Assembly (NCBI GenBank): GCA_009917445.1
Contig: QZEE01000017.1
Span: forward strand, 1 to 64,000
Length of the DNA stretch: 64,000 bases
Reading direction: 5' to 3'
DNA from: a bacterium D16-76
Lineage (GTDB): Bacteria > Bacillota > Clostridia > Oscillospirales > Acutalibacteraceae
In this document: one piece after another, positions 33,231 to 40,478 of the stretch
Numbering within the stretch: the stretch's first letter is position 1
Layout of the letters: each line of letters starts with the position of its first letter
The notes under the pieces: generated by a model
Told to the model about the DNA's origin: nothing
Seen by the model: the letters and a program-made list of their open reading frames with translations, nothing else
Database searches by the model: none
Position numbers and translations under genes: made by a program

Positions 33231-33811
33231 CCGAGGCCCCCACATATATTAAGCAGGCACCCAATGGGTGCCTTGTTTTGTGCCCGGAAAACGAGGCCAT
33301 GGGCATCGCCCATGAGGGCCAGGTATACAGCCTGCTGGGCCGGGAACCGCTGCCGGACGCGCCCACCATCATGCTGGAGCAGGTGGATGGCGGCGGGGAG
33401 CTGTACAAGGCCAGCGAAACGGGCGGCATTATGTTTGTCACACTGGCCGAGGGCGGGCAGATCGACCACGCGACTGCCGCCGAGCATACCGAGCTTTTTG
33501 CCCCCTGGGCCTGCCCGGTAAGCTATGCTGTAGGGCAGATACGCCAGCACGGCGGCAAGCTGTACAAATGCCTGCAAGCCCATACTTCACAAGAGGGCTG
33601 GACGCCGGATGCGGCCCCCAGCCTTTGGGTGGCGATATCCGACCCGGCAGAGGAGTGGCCCGCCTGGAGCCAGCCCATAGGGGCGCAGGACGCATACCCT
33701 CTGGGGGCCAAGGTAAGCCATAAGGAAAAGCGCTGGATTTCTACAGCGGACAATAATGTGTGGGAGCCGGGAGTATATGGCTGGGAGGAGGCCCAGGAGG
33801 ATGGCATATAA
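33191..33811 (+). CDS. Carbohydrate-binding-module-containing tail protein
   Basis: A 206-residue protein. The N-terminal half begins YRITKDGASLGMTEAP, a pattern of small beta-rich phage tail proteins. The C-terminal half has two ChiC-type carbohydrate-binding signatures (YAVGQIRQHGGKLYKCLQAHTS and YPLGAKVSHKEKRWISTADNN), each ending in W(V/E). It may bind cell-wall glycans. GTG 33191 follows GGGAGGTAA and overlaps the RT end by 40 bases, so the two are probably translated together. Confidence 0.75.
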   Translation: MYRITKDGASLGMTEAPTYIKQAPNGCLVLCPENEAMGIAHEGQVYSLLGREPLPDAPTIMLEQVDGGGELYKASETGGIMFVTLAEGGQIDHATAAEHTELFAPWACPVSYAVGQIRQHGGKLYKCLQAHTSQEGWTPDAAPSLWVAISDPAEEWPAWSQPIGAQDAYPLGAKVSHKEKRWISTADNNVWEPGVYGWEEAQEDGI

Positions 33812-34214
33812 AAGATATATAGCCCGCCGCCGTGCCCGGTTCCAGGGTTTAAGCGGCCCGGTCAATCTGCCCTACGGCACAGCTTTAGACTGCCGGGAGG
33901 GCTTTCTCTTTTGGAAAAACAGGAAGCTGTGCGCCGCCGCCAGCCAGAACACGAAAGACTATTTTGTCCAGGACGATGACGGGCTGGGCAAGATACGGGG
34001 TACTCTGGTGACGCTTATCCTAGCCCGCCTGGGGCCGCAGGAGGCCCGTAAAGGCAGGGCAGCGGGGCGGTGGGAAAAGGTATGGGCCGACCCTGTTTGT
34101 GGGCGCTATAAGCGGCCTGACAATGAGGAACACTGGCTCTGGAATGAGGCTTTTTACAATGCGCCGGTGGATGACCTGCGGCACATTGCAAGGCTGGTGG
34201 GTGTGAAAATTTAG
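33801..34214 (+). CDS. Hypothetical tail/lysis-region protein
   Basis: A 137-residue basic protein (start MAYKRYIARRRARFQG). A compact beta-rich middle (LPYGTALDCREGFLFWKNRKLCAA) is followed by a Trp-rich C-terminus (HWLWNEAFYN). ATG 33801 after CAGGAGG overlaps the previous stop. Similar small proteins lie before holins in Clostridia prophages, but no function is known. Confidence 0.6.
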   Translation: MAYKRYIARRRARFQGLSGPVNLPYGTALDCREGFLFWKNRKLCAAASQNTKDYFVQDDDGLGKIRGTLVTLILARLGPQEARKGRAAGRWEKVWADPVCGRYKRPDNEEHWLWNEAFYNAPVDDLRHIARLVGVKI

Positions 34215-34223
34215 AGAGGAAAA

Positions 34224-34276
34224 GCTGGGGTGACAGTTAATCGCAAAGCGATTTACTGTTTTCCCCGGCCTTTTTT
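34224..34276 (+). terminator. Terminator after the fibre/DGR block
   Basis: A long interrupted hairpin: GCTGGGG, ACAGT and ATCGC on one side pair with GCGAT, ACTGT and CCCCGGC on the other, followed by TTTTTT (34271-34276). It ends the transcript after 34214 before the lysis genes. Confidence 0.8.
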
Positions 34277-34377
34277 CATATGTGCAGAAAAGGGGGCGGT
34301 CAAAATGGGCAGCTTTCGGCCCTTATAAAGGGCCTGTAAACGGTGCAAAAAATACATTTACAAAGGAGAGATATTTC

Positions 34378-34731
34378 ATGCTGGAAACTTCCAAGGCCGT
34401 GGCCATTATGCTGGTGTTCGCTATCCTGGTGCAGTTCCTGGTGGACAGGGTAAAGGACATCGTGGGCGAAAAGGTTATGGGGTATGTAAAAGCCCCGGTA
34501 TGGGCCGCCCTGCTGGGCGTCCTGTTCGCGTTCCTCTTTAGGCTGGACGTGTTCGCCATGTTTGGCTACACAGCCCAACTGCCCGCCGTGGCCTATATCA
34601 TAACGGGCCTTATTTTGTCCGCAGGGGCCGCGCCCATCCATGAGCTTATCGAGAAGGTACGGGCCTCCAGGGACACAATCCTACTGCCCGGTGAAATTTT
34701 CGAGCCGGAGAAAGGGGCGCGGGATGAGTAA
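34378..34731 (+). CDS. Holin-like membrane protein
   Basis: A 117-residue protein with three hydrophobic segments (about 5-22, 41-58, 66-84: AIMLVFAILVQFLV, VWAALLGVLFAFLF, AYIITGLILSAGAA) and a charged C-terminus. Directly before the amidase gene, it is the likely holin that opens the membrane. ATG 34378 follows AAAGGAGAG. Confidence 0.7.
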   Translation: MLETSKAVAIMLVFAILVQFLVDRVKDIVGEKVMGYVKAPVWAALLGVLFAFLFRLDVFAMFGYTAQLPAVAYIITGLILSAGAAPIHELIEKVRASRDTILLPGEIFEPEKGARDE

Positions 34732-35692
34732 CAGCGCTTTAAGCTGTATGCGGCAAATAAGCCCCAACTGCGACAGCCCCCGGAACCACAAAATCGACAC
34801 CATCACCATCCATTGTGTGGTGGGCCAGATGGGCGTGGAGGCCCTGTGCAGCGAGTTCAGCCGTACATCTAAAGGGGCCAGCTGTAACTATGGCATAGGC
34901 TACGATGGCCGCATTTGTACCATTGTGGACGAAAGCGACCGCTCCTGGTGTTCCTCCAGCGCGGCAAATGACAACCGGGCCATTACCATTGAGTGCGCAA
35001 GCGATGCTATTTACCCTTACGCCATCAACGCCAATGTCTGGAAGTCCCTTATTGAGCTGTGCGCGGATATCTGCAAGCGCAACACGATTAAGCGGCTGCT
35101 GTGGCAGGCCGACAAGGGGCTGGTGGGCCAAGTGAACCTCCAGAACATGACCGCCCACCGTTGGTTTGAAAACAAGTCCTGCCCCGGCGATTATATCTAC
35201 AACCGGCTGGGGCAGATTGCCAAAGAGGTAAACCAGAAATTGAGCGGCGCTCCCGCTGGCCCCTTTAAGCCGTACCAAGGCCAGGTAAACGCCGATGACG
35301 GTCTTAACTGCCGCACGGCCCCGGTAAGCGGCTCGGTAATTAAAGCTTTCGAGGACGGTACGGTGCTCACCATTACCAAAGAGGACGGCAACTGGGGCTA
35401 CTGCGGCGAGGGCTGGGTGTGCCTGGATTACATCAACAAAATTGCCTCGGCCAAAGACCCGGCGGCAAAGGAGGAAAGCATCATGACTGGCAAGGAATTT
35501 AAGAAGATGTACGATGAGATCAACCCCACCTACAACACCATTGATGAGGTGCCCAGCTATTGGCGGGACGATATCCGGGAGCTGGTGGAGAAAGGTATTA
35601 TCTCCGGCGTGGGCGGCGGTAAGCTGGGCCTGACTCATAGCGACTGCAAGGCCGCTGTGCTTGCCAAGCGGATCGTGGAAAAGCTGAAATAG
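34724..35692 (+). CDS. N-acetylmuramoyl-L-alanine amidase endolysin
   Basis: A 322-residue endolysin. Residues about 15-165 are an Amidase_2 domain (DTITIHCVVGQM, ASCNYGIGYDGRICTIVDES, MTAHRWFENKSCPG; likely zinc ligands H in ITIHC and H in TAHRW, plus the late C/H site). An SH3-type wall-binding domain (DGLNCRTAPVSGSVIKAFEDG) is at about 190-245. A C-terminal tail (PSYWRDDIRELVEKGIISGVG) resembles an S-layer-like/peptidoglycan anchor repeat. It overlaps the holin gene by eight bases. Confidence 0.88.
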   Translation: MSNSALSCMRQISPNCDSPRNHKIDTITIHCVVGQMGVEALCSEFSRTSKGASCNYGIGYDGRICTIVDESDRSWCSSSAANDNRAITIECASDAIYPYAINANVWKSLIELCADICKRNTIKRLLWQADKGLVGQVNLQNMTAHRWFENKSCPGDYIYNRLGQIAKEVNQKLSGAPAGPFKPYQGQVNADDGLNCRTAPVSGSVIKAFEDGTVLTITKEDGNWGYCGEGWVCLDYINKIASAKDPAAKEESIMTGKEFKKMYDEINPTYNTIDEVPSYWRDDIRELVEKGIISGVGGGKLGLTHSDCKAAVLAKRIVEKLK

Positions 35693-35760
35693 CCTGCTGC
35701 CCTTTGGTAGTCCGTCCGAGGATTCTGCCCCTTAATTTTTATGAAGGGATGGACTATGAT

Positions 35761-36519
35761 ATGGACAGCTTTATGGGTTGGATTGGCGGCAAGCGTATCC
35801 TGCGCAAGGCCATTTTAGAGCGTTTCCCCACGGACAAGGTGGAGCGCTATATTGAGGTATTCGGTGGCGCGGCCTGGGTACTTTTCGCCAAGGAGAAGCA
35901 GGCGGGCCAGCTGGAGGTCTATAACGATATCAACGGCGATTTGGTGAACCTGTTTCGTTGTGTAAAGTACCACTGTGGGGAGCTGCAGCGGGAATTTGAC
36001 TGGCTGCTTTCCTCGCGGGAGCAGTTCTTTGACTATGTGGCCCAGGCCAATATGCGGGGCCTTACAGACATTCAGCGGGCCGCCCGGTTTTTCTATGTGG
36101 TAAAGCTGAGTTTCGGCAGTGAGCACAGAACCTATGGAACCAGCAAAAAGATGGTGGACAATGCTGTCGAACGTCTTGCCTCCATAAAAGAACGCCTCCG
36201 GGGCGTGAACATAGAGCACAAGGACTATGCCGACCTTATCCGGGTATATGACCGCAAGGCTGCGCTGTTCTACCTTGACCCGCCCTATATTGGCGCTGAG
36301 GGGTACTATGACAGCCCCTTTATCCCGGATGACCACCAGCGTTTAAGAGCCGCCCTGGAGCCTCTTAAGGGCCGTTTTATCCTCTCTTACAATGACTGCC
36401 CCCAGGTGCGGGAATTGTATAAAGGCTATACCATCGAGAGGGTAGAGCGCAAGGAAAACCTGTCTGGCAGCGGGGAAAATAAAAAGCAGTATGCGGAAGT
36501 GATTATCCGTAACTTCTAA
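35761..36519 (+). CDS. D12-class adenine-specific DNA methyltransferase (Dam-like)
   Basis: A 252-residue enzyme. The N-terminal SAM-binding motif is MGWIGGKRIL with FGGAAWVLF, the catalytic motif DPPY occurs in ALFYLDPPYIGAEG, and a C-terminal ILSYNDCPQVRELY follows. It adds a methyl group to N6 of adenine. In Mu the equivalent place near the right end carries the mom DNA-modification gene, so an anti-restriction role is likely. ATG 35761 is chosen (AAGGGA 11 bases before); ATG 35749 is possible. Confidence 0.88.
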   Translation: MDSFMGWIGGKRILRKAILERFPTDKVERYIEVFGGAAWVLFAKEKQAGQLEVYNDINGDLVNLFRCVKYHCGELQREFDWLLSSREQFFDYVAQANMRGLTDIQRAARFFYVVKLSFGSEHRTYGTSKKMVDNAVERLASIKERLRGVNIEHKDYADLIRVYDRKAALFYLDPPYIGAEGYYDSPFIPDDHQRLRAALEPLKGRFILSYNDCPQVRELYKGYTIERVERKENLSGSGENKKQYAEVIIRNF

Positions 36520-36527
36520 CAGATATT

Positions 36528-36581
36528 GTAAGGTTCTTACGATATTTGTCACAACCTTACAAAGTGCGGACAAATTATACT
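36528..36581 (+). promoter_or_regulatory. Palindrome and shared repeat before the right-end regulator
   Basis: GTAAGGTTCTTAC (36528-36540) is a near palindrome and CTTACAAAGTGC (36556-36567) matches CTTACAAAGCGC at 376-387. TATACT at 36576-36581 is a possible -10. The layout suggests operators for the HTH protein encoded next, with a second set at the left phage end. Confidence 0.45.
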
Positions 36582-36617
36582 CTTTCTGGTAAAATGCCCA
36601 ATAAAGGGGCATGAAAG

Positions 36618-36887
36618 ATGATTAAAATTCATCTATCCAGAATCCTCGGCGAACGCCGGTGGACACAAGCCAAATTGTCCAGGGAAACAGGCATCCGGCC
36701 CGGTACTATCAGCGATTTATATCAAGAAGTAGCCGAGCGGGTAAGCTTCGAACACCTGGACAAAATCTGTGAGGCTTTGGGCTGCACCCTGCCTGAGCTG
36801 CTGGAATACATACCGAACCAGCAGCCCCGGACAGGGGAAAATCTTATCCTTGAGGAACACGGAAACCGCAGGAAAAAGCCAAGCTGA
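36618..36887 (+). CDS. Small XRE-family regulator at the right phage end
   Basis: An 89-residue protein with an XRE HTH (WTQAKLSRETGIRPGTISDLY) and the LDKICEALGCTLPELLEYIP segment common to small Cro/C1-type regulators. It is the last phage gene before the right terminus. It may regulate the methylase or respond to the shared palindromes; the target is not shown by the sequence alone. Confidence 0.75.
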   Translation: MIKIHLSRILGERRWTQAKLSRETGIRPGTISDLYQEVAERVSFEHLDKICEALGCTLPELLEYIPNQQPRTGENLILEEHGNRRKKPS

Positions 36888-36890
36888 TTT

Positions 36891-37664
36891 CTAAAAAGTA
36901 AGAGCGCTTAAACGGTTTATTTTACCATTTAAGCGCTCTTCTTTTTTTGCAGATAATTTGAAATTTTTTTGCGGTTTTTTCGCAAAGCTACAGTAATAGC
37001 CCAGCGTGTTTTGGACAGAAAATTTATACACACCTTCTGCCATGCGCCAGCGTATGCCTGCCTTGATAGCCTCGCTTTTTTGCTGGGATTCCATCTCCGC
37101 CAGGGCAGACAGCAGGATAATCAGCAGGCTGTTTTTTCCATCGCCGGTGTGGGTGATGCCCTCTGTTTCAAATTCTACTGAAACAGGCGGCTCCAGGGAG
37201 GACAGCGTCCGCAGGTTGCCCAGGATATCTACAATATTCCTGCCAAAACGGCTGATGCTCTTGGTAAGTATCAGGTCGATTTTCCCTGCTTTAGCGTCCT
37301 CGATCATCTTTTGAAAGCCTAAGCGTTTATGCACAGTGGTGGCGCTTAAGCCCTCGTCCTGATAAATCCCTGCCATCTCCCACTGGGGGTTGCCCTCGAT
37401 GCGTTTTGTAAAATGATGGACTTGCATATCGAAGCTCCCCATCTGCTCTTCTTCCTGTGTGCTGACCCGGCAGTAGGCGGCAACACGGAGTTTTTGCCGC
37501 TCCATTTGCGGCCCTGCCTTTGGCGGAGGCGGTATCACAATCACGCCGCCGCTCCCCTGGTTTTGCCGGATCTCTTCCCATAGCTGCTGGCGCCTGCGCT
37601 CTTTCCGTCCTCTGCGGTTTTCCAAACTCTTAAACGAGTTGTCTGCCATAACTGCGAGCGTCAT
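36891..37664 (-). pseudogene. Serine recombinase, 3' part apparently lost at the prophage insertion
   Basis: The 257-codon frame has an intact resolvase catalytic domain (RVAAYCRVSTQ, catalytic S68; GIYQDEGLSATTV; ILTKSISRFGRN). Large serine recombinases of this type continue for 250-300 more residues with a recombinase and zinc-ribbon domain. Here the homologous part stops soon after GVYKFSVQNTLGYY, and the last about 20 codons are the phage-end hairpin. I infer that the phage inserted in this gene, leaving the other half beyond the left edge. It may be a remnant of an older mobile element. A 34-codon frame at 37630-37734 minus overlaps its 5' end and has a good RBS, but is doubtful. Confidence 0.7.
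36900..36951. terminator. Perfect hairpin terminator and right prophage end
   Basis: AAGAGCGCTTAAA (36900-36912) pairs perfectly with TTTAAGCGCTCTT (36928-36940), followed by CTTTTTTTG, terminating the right-end regulator. Read inward on the minus strand the arms form two TTTAAG/CTTAAA sites 21-22 bases apart, like positions 5-36. TGCA at 36948-36951 gives the CA expected at a Mu-type right end. The last codons of the minus-strand recombinase read through this hairpin, showing that its natural end has been replaced. Confidence 0.65.
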
Positions 37665-37824
37665 AGCTGGCCTTTATGGATATAAAAAGACCTTGCACGG
37701 CGCTGTAACCTCCTCTCATAAAATTTTTCCGCATCAGGTATGCACCTCCTTCCGTTTTTTATAACCGCCTCCCCCGTGCTGTAGGAAGCCAATATAAAAT
37801 AGCAGAATCATTTTGCTGTGTCAA

Positions 37825-37860
37825 AATAAGAAGACGTCATCCGTATTGGACAGCGTCTTC
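37825..37860 (-). terminator. Terminator downstream of spoVAC
   Basis: GAAGACG (37830-37836) pairs with CGTCTTC (37854-37860); on the minus strand the stem is followed by TTATTTT. It ends the spoVAC transcript 13 bases after its stop. Confidence 0.65.
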
Positions 37861-37872
37861 CCATTGAAAACA

Positions 37873-38319
37873 TTAAATTAGTTGAATTATCCACAAAACC
37901 AGCCCAAACACCACGCTGGCCGTGATGCCGAACACCAGCACCGGCCCCGCCACTGTGAACAGCTTGGCCCCCAGGCCGGTAATGAAGCCTTCTGCCTTAA
38001 ACTCCATAGCCGGCGAGACCATCGAATTGGCAAAGCCCGTAATGGGCACCAGCATGCCTGCGCCGGCGTGCTTGGCCAGGTCGTCGTACCAGCCCAGGGC
38101 GGTAAGGGCGGCGGAAAGGAGGATCAGGCTGATGGACACCACGGCCCGGGCGTCTTTCAGCTCCAGGCCCATATTTTGGTAAGCGCCCAGCAGCAGCTGG
38201 CCTATGGTGCAGATAAACCCCCCGGCCACAAAAGCCAGCGCGCAGTCCTTTAGCACCGGCGACGGCGGCGACGCCTCCTTGACCATCCGGCCGTATTCCT
38301 GTTTATCCACGCTCTTCAC
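37873..38319 (-). CDS. spoVAC: Stage V sporulation protein AC
   Basis: A 148-residue membrane protein, matching the 150 residues of SpoVAC. It has four to five membrane segments and the conserved AGAGMLVPITGFANSMVSPAMEFKAEG stretch (shown here in part as ITGFANSMVSPAMEFKAEG). SpoVA proteins form the channel that moves dipicolinic acid into the spore and out on germination. GTG 38319 after AAAGGGAGG is the start. The usual partners spoVAD/AE are not next to it; the gene stands alone beside the prophage-disrupted region. Confidence 0.85.
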   Translation of the reverse strand: MKSVDKQEYGRMVKEASPPSPVLKDCALAFVAGGFICTIGQLLLGAYQNMGLELKDARAVVSISLILLSAALTALGWYDDLAKHAGAGMLVPITGFANSMVSPAMEFKAEGFITGLGAKLFTVAGPVLVFGITASVVFGLVLWIIQLI

Positions 38320-38424
38320 GGCAAACGCCTCCCTTTCTTTATACAAGTATGGAAGTAGTCTGCACCCAAAAAGCCAAAATATGCACGTCCCCAAAAAGCG
38401 CCGCCGGGGGCAGCTAACCGCACA

Positions 38425-38470
38425 CATGCCTCCGGCGGTTTAGGGGCTTAGCCCCTAAAAACCCCACCAC
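38425..38470. repeat. Host intergenic hairpin repeat
   Basis: GCCTCCGGCGG followed by AGGGGCTTAGCCCCT, a member of the GC-rich repeat family also seen at 42440-42530, 48486-48545 and 52770-52851 (reverse). The hairpin could serve as a terminator or attenuator. Confidence 0.55.
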
Positions 38471-38579
38471 CTTTGAAAAGGTGGACGAAACTTTCGCCTT
38501 TTACATGCCAGCTATGGCCAGCATCATATAATGGCTATCTTGAAAACAAGGGAACTTGAACGAAAAGTATGGATTCCCA

Positions 38580-38972
38580 TCAAAGCCGCTGGTTGAACTC
38601 TATGCGCTCCCGGTTGGGCCCCAGGATGATAAAAAACCTTACGCCCTTTTCCCAAAAAGGCAGGGCCTCTATGCCGTGGCTCACCACCTCATATCCCTGT
38701 GCCCGCGCTTGGGCATAGCATCCGTCTATGTCCTTTACGTCTATGGCCAGGTGGTCTATAGCGCCTGAGGCCATGGCCGCCTGCCCGTTCTCGTAGGCTT
38801 CCAGCACAAGACCCCCCAGGCGCAAAAAGGCTACCCGCTCCCCCGCAGCCTGGTTTACGGTCTCGTAGACATTCTCAAACCCCAGGCCCTCATAAAAAGC
38901 GATGGTCTGGTCCATATCGTTGGTAGGCAGGCCTACATGCTGCAGGCCTGTGGCAAAATCCCCTAATTTCAC
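38580..38972 (-). CDS. VOC/glyoxalase superfamily protein
   Basis: A 130-residue protein with the paired beta-alpha-beta-beta-beta pattern: LQHVGLPTNDMDQTIAFYEGLGF and DHLAIDVKDIDGCYAQARAQGYEV, ending FFIILGPNRERIEFNQRL. Metal-ligand candidates are the H in QHVGLP, H in DHLAID and E in RIEF. The superfamily includes glyoxalase I and resistance proteins; the substrate is unknown. It is 16 bases downstream of murF and likely co-transcribed. Confidence 0.8.
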   Translation of the reverse strand: MKLGDFATGLQHVGLPTNDMDQTIAFYEGLGFENVYETVNQAAGERVAFLRLGGLVLEAYENGQAAMASGAIDHLAIDVKDIDGCYAQARAQGYEVVSHGIEALPFWEKGVRFFIILGPNRERIEFNQRL

Positions 38973-38988
38973 AAAAACAACCCCTTTG

Positions 38989-40347
38989 TTAATTTTCCCT
39001 GCCCAGCAAGGCGTTTACGATTTCTTCTGTCCGCATGCCCCGGGAGCCCTTTACCAGCAAAGCGTCGCCAGGGGCCAAAACGCCCCGCAGATAGCTGGCA
39101 GCCTCGGCATTTGTGGCAAACCAGTGGGCCGCCGGGCCAAAGCCCGAAGCGATATCCTTTGCCAAAGGCCCCACCGCCACCAGCTGGTGGATGCCCTTCT
39201 CCCGGGCATAGCGGCCTACGGCCCAGTGCTCCCGCTGGGCGACCGCCCCCAGCTCCAGCATATCCGCCAGCACCGCCACCCGCTTGCCCGCGGCGGGGCG
39301 GGTACAGAGCACATCTAGGGCGGTGCGCATGGAATCCGGGCTGGCGTTATAGGTGTCGTCAATCACGGTGACGCCGCCCCAGTCCTGTATCTGCTGGCGC
39401 ATGGCCGGGGGCCGGTAGGCGGCAATGGCATCGGCGGCTGCGTCGCCGGGCACGCCCAGGTGGCAGGCTACGGCAATGGCCGCCAAAGCGTTACGCACAT
39501 TGTGCACACCCACGGCCGGCACAAAGGTCTCGGCCTCCCAGCCCTGGGGGGCCAGGCAGGTAAAGTAGGTGCAGCCGTCTATCTCCCGCAAATCCCGGGC
39601 CTGCCAGTAGCAGTCTTCGCCCAGGCCAAAGGTCACCACCTGGCAATGGACGTTGTCCTCTAAAGCAGGCAGCAGGGGGTCGTCGCCGTTGACGAACAGT
39701 ACGCCCCCATAAGGGATGTAATCGGCAATATGGGCCTTTTCCTGCAAAATATTCTGCTGGGTACCCAAAAACTCAATATGGGAAACACCGATATTGGTCA
39801 TGACCGCGCAGGTAGGCCGGGCCACGGCGGCAATGCGCTCCATTTCTCGGGGAAGGCTGACGCCCATTTCAATAACAGCGGCCGTGTAGTCATGCTCTAA
39901 ACCGCAGATGGTAATGGGCACGCCCACCTGGCTGTTATGGTTGGCGGGGGTCTTGTAAACATGGAACCGGGCCGTGAGCGCCTGGGCAATCATCTCCTTG
40001 GCTGTGGTCTTGCCCACGCTGCCGGTGACGCCCACAACGGGCAGGTCAAACCGGCAGCGGTAATAGGCGGCAACCTGCTGCAAGGCGGCGCGGCAGTCGT
40101 CTACCAGCACCAAAGGGTTGGGGCCGGCAGGGATCTCGTGGTCTGTAAAGGCAGCGGCGCCGCCCTGCTGGAACACCGACGGGATATATGTATGGCCGTC
40201 GGCCCGTTCGCCGCGAATGGGGACGAACATGGCGCCAGGGGCCGCCTCCCGGCTGTCGGTAATAAAATGGGTGATCTGGGCGCTGCCGTCGCCGCAAAGG
40301 AGCCTGCCGCCAGCCGCCGCGCAAATTTCGTTAATAGAAAGACGCAT
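38989..40347 (-). CDS. murF: UDP-N-acetylmuramoyl-tripeptide--D-alanyl-D-alanine ligase
   Basis: A 452-residue Mur ligase. The N-terminal domain begins MRLSINEICAAAGG with ITHFITDSREAAPGAMFVPI. The ATP loop is GVTGSVGKTTAKEM, followed by TPANHNSQVGVPITI, and later DDTYNASPDSMRTAL and the KGSRGM end are MurF hallmarks. It adds D-Ala-D-Ala to the UDP-MurNAc tripeptide, the last cytoplasmic precursor step of peptidoglycan. ATG 40347 with AGGTGA upstream is the start. Confidence 0.95.
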   Translation of the reverse strand: MRLSINEICAAAGGRLLCGDGSAQITHFITDSREAAPGAMFVPIRGERADGHTYIPSVFQQGGAAAFTDHEIPAGPNPLVLVDDCRAALQQVAAYYRCRFDLPVVGVTGSVGKTTAKEMIAQALTARFHVYKTPANHNSQVGVPITICGLEHDYTAAVIEMGVSLPREMERIAAVARPTCAVMTNIGVSHIEFLGTQQNILQEKAHIADYIPYGGVLFVNGDDPLLPALEDNVHCQVVTFGLGEDCYWQARDLREIDGCTYFTCLAPQGWEAETFVPAVGVHNVRNALAAIAVACHLGVPGDAAADAIAAYRPPAMRQQIQDWGGVTVIDDTYNASPDSMRTALDVLCTRPAAGKRVAVLADMLELGAVAQREHWAVGRYAREKGIHQLVAVGPLAKDIASGFGPAAHWFATNAEAASYLRGVLAPGDALLVKGSRGMRTEEIVNALLGREN

Positions 40348-40403
40348 AGTAAATTCACCTGCTCCGGTTGGATTTTCATAACACACAGCCACGCGTTGGG
40401 GGT

Positions 40404-40472
40404 CCAGGGGGGATCATCCCCCCTGGCAGGGTGCAGGGGCGGGGCCCCTGCTGGGGCTTGGGGCAAAGCCCC
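40404..40472. repeat. Intergenic hairpins between murF and lepA
   Basis: Two hairpins: CCAGGGGGGAT with ATCCCCCCTGG (40404-40426), perfect, and GGGGCTT/AAGCCCC (40453-40472). The first resembles one at about 62853-62887. They probably act as terminator/attenuator after lepA on the minus strand. Confidence 0.5.
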
Positions 40473-40478
40473 AAAAAA

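Larger units (their letters stand above)
1..36951. mobile_element. Mu-like transposable prophage carrying a diversity-generating retroelement
   Basis: The block holds a MuA-type DDE transposase, a MuB-type ATPase, GemA and Mor homologues, then terminase, head, contractile tail, lysis and DNA methylase genes, nearly all on the plus strand with short overlaps. About 37 kb is the size of phage Mu. Both ends carry TTTAAG/CTTAAA motifs at about 22-base spacing that look like transposase binding sites. The right end is placed at a CA dinucleotide (36950-36951) about ten bases outside the last site. The left terminus by the same spacing would be roughly 15 bases before position 1. Head genes look SPP1-like and tail genes PBSX-like, so this is a mosaic Mu relative. 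Exact termini and the target duplication cannot be proven here. Confidence 0.9.

Noticed and set aside
36891-37664. The serine recombinase as the phage integrase
   Set aside because: The phage has its own MuA/MuB pair and the recombinase is cut short at the phage end and runs opposite; it is better explained as disrupted target DNA.
37630-37734. 34-codon minus-strand frame with an AAGGAGG site before the recombinase
   Set aside because: Overlaps the recombinase 5' end in another frame, has no recognisable family and is too short to support alone.
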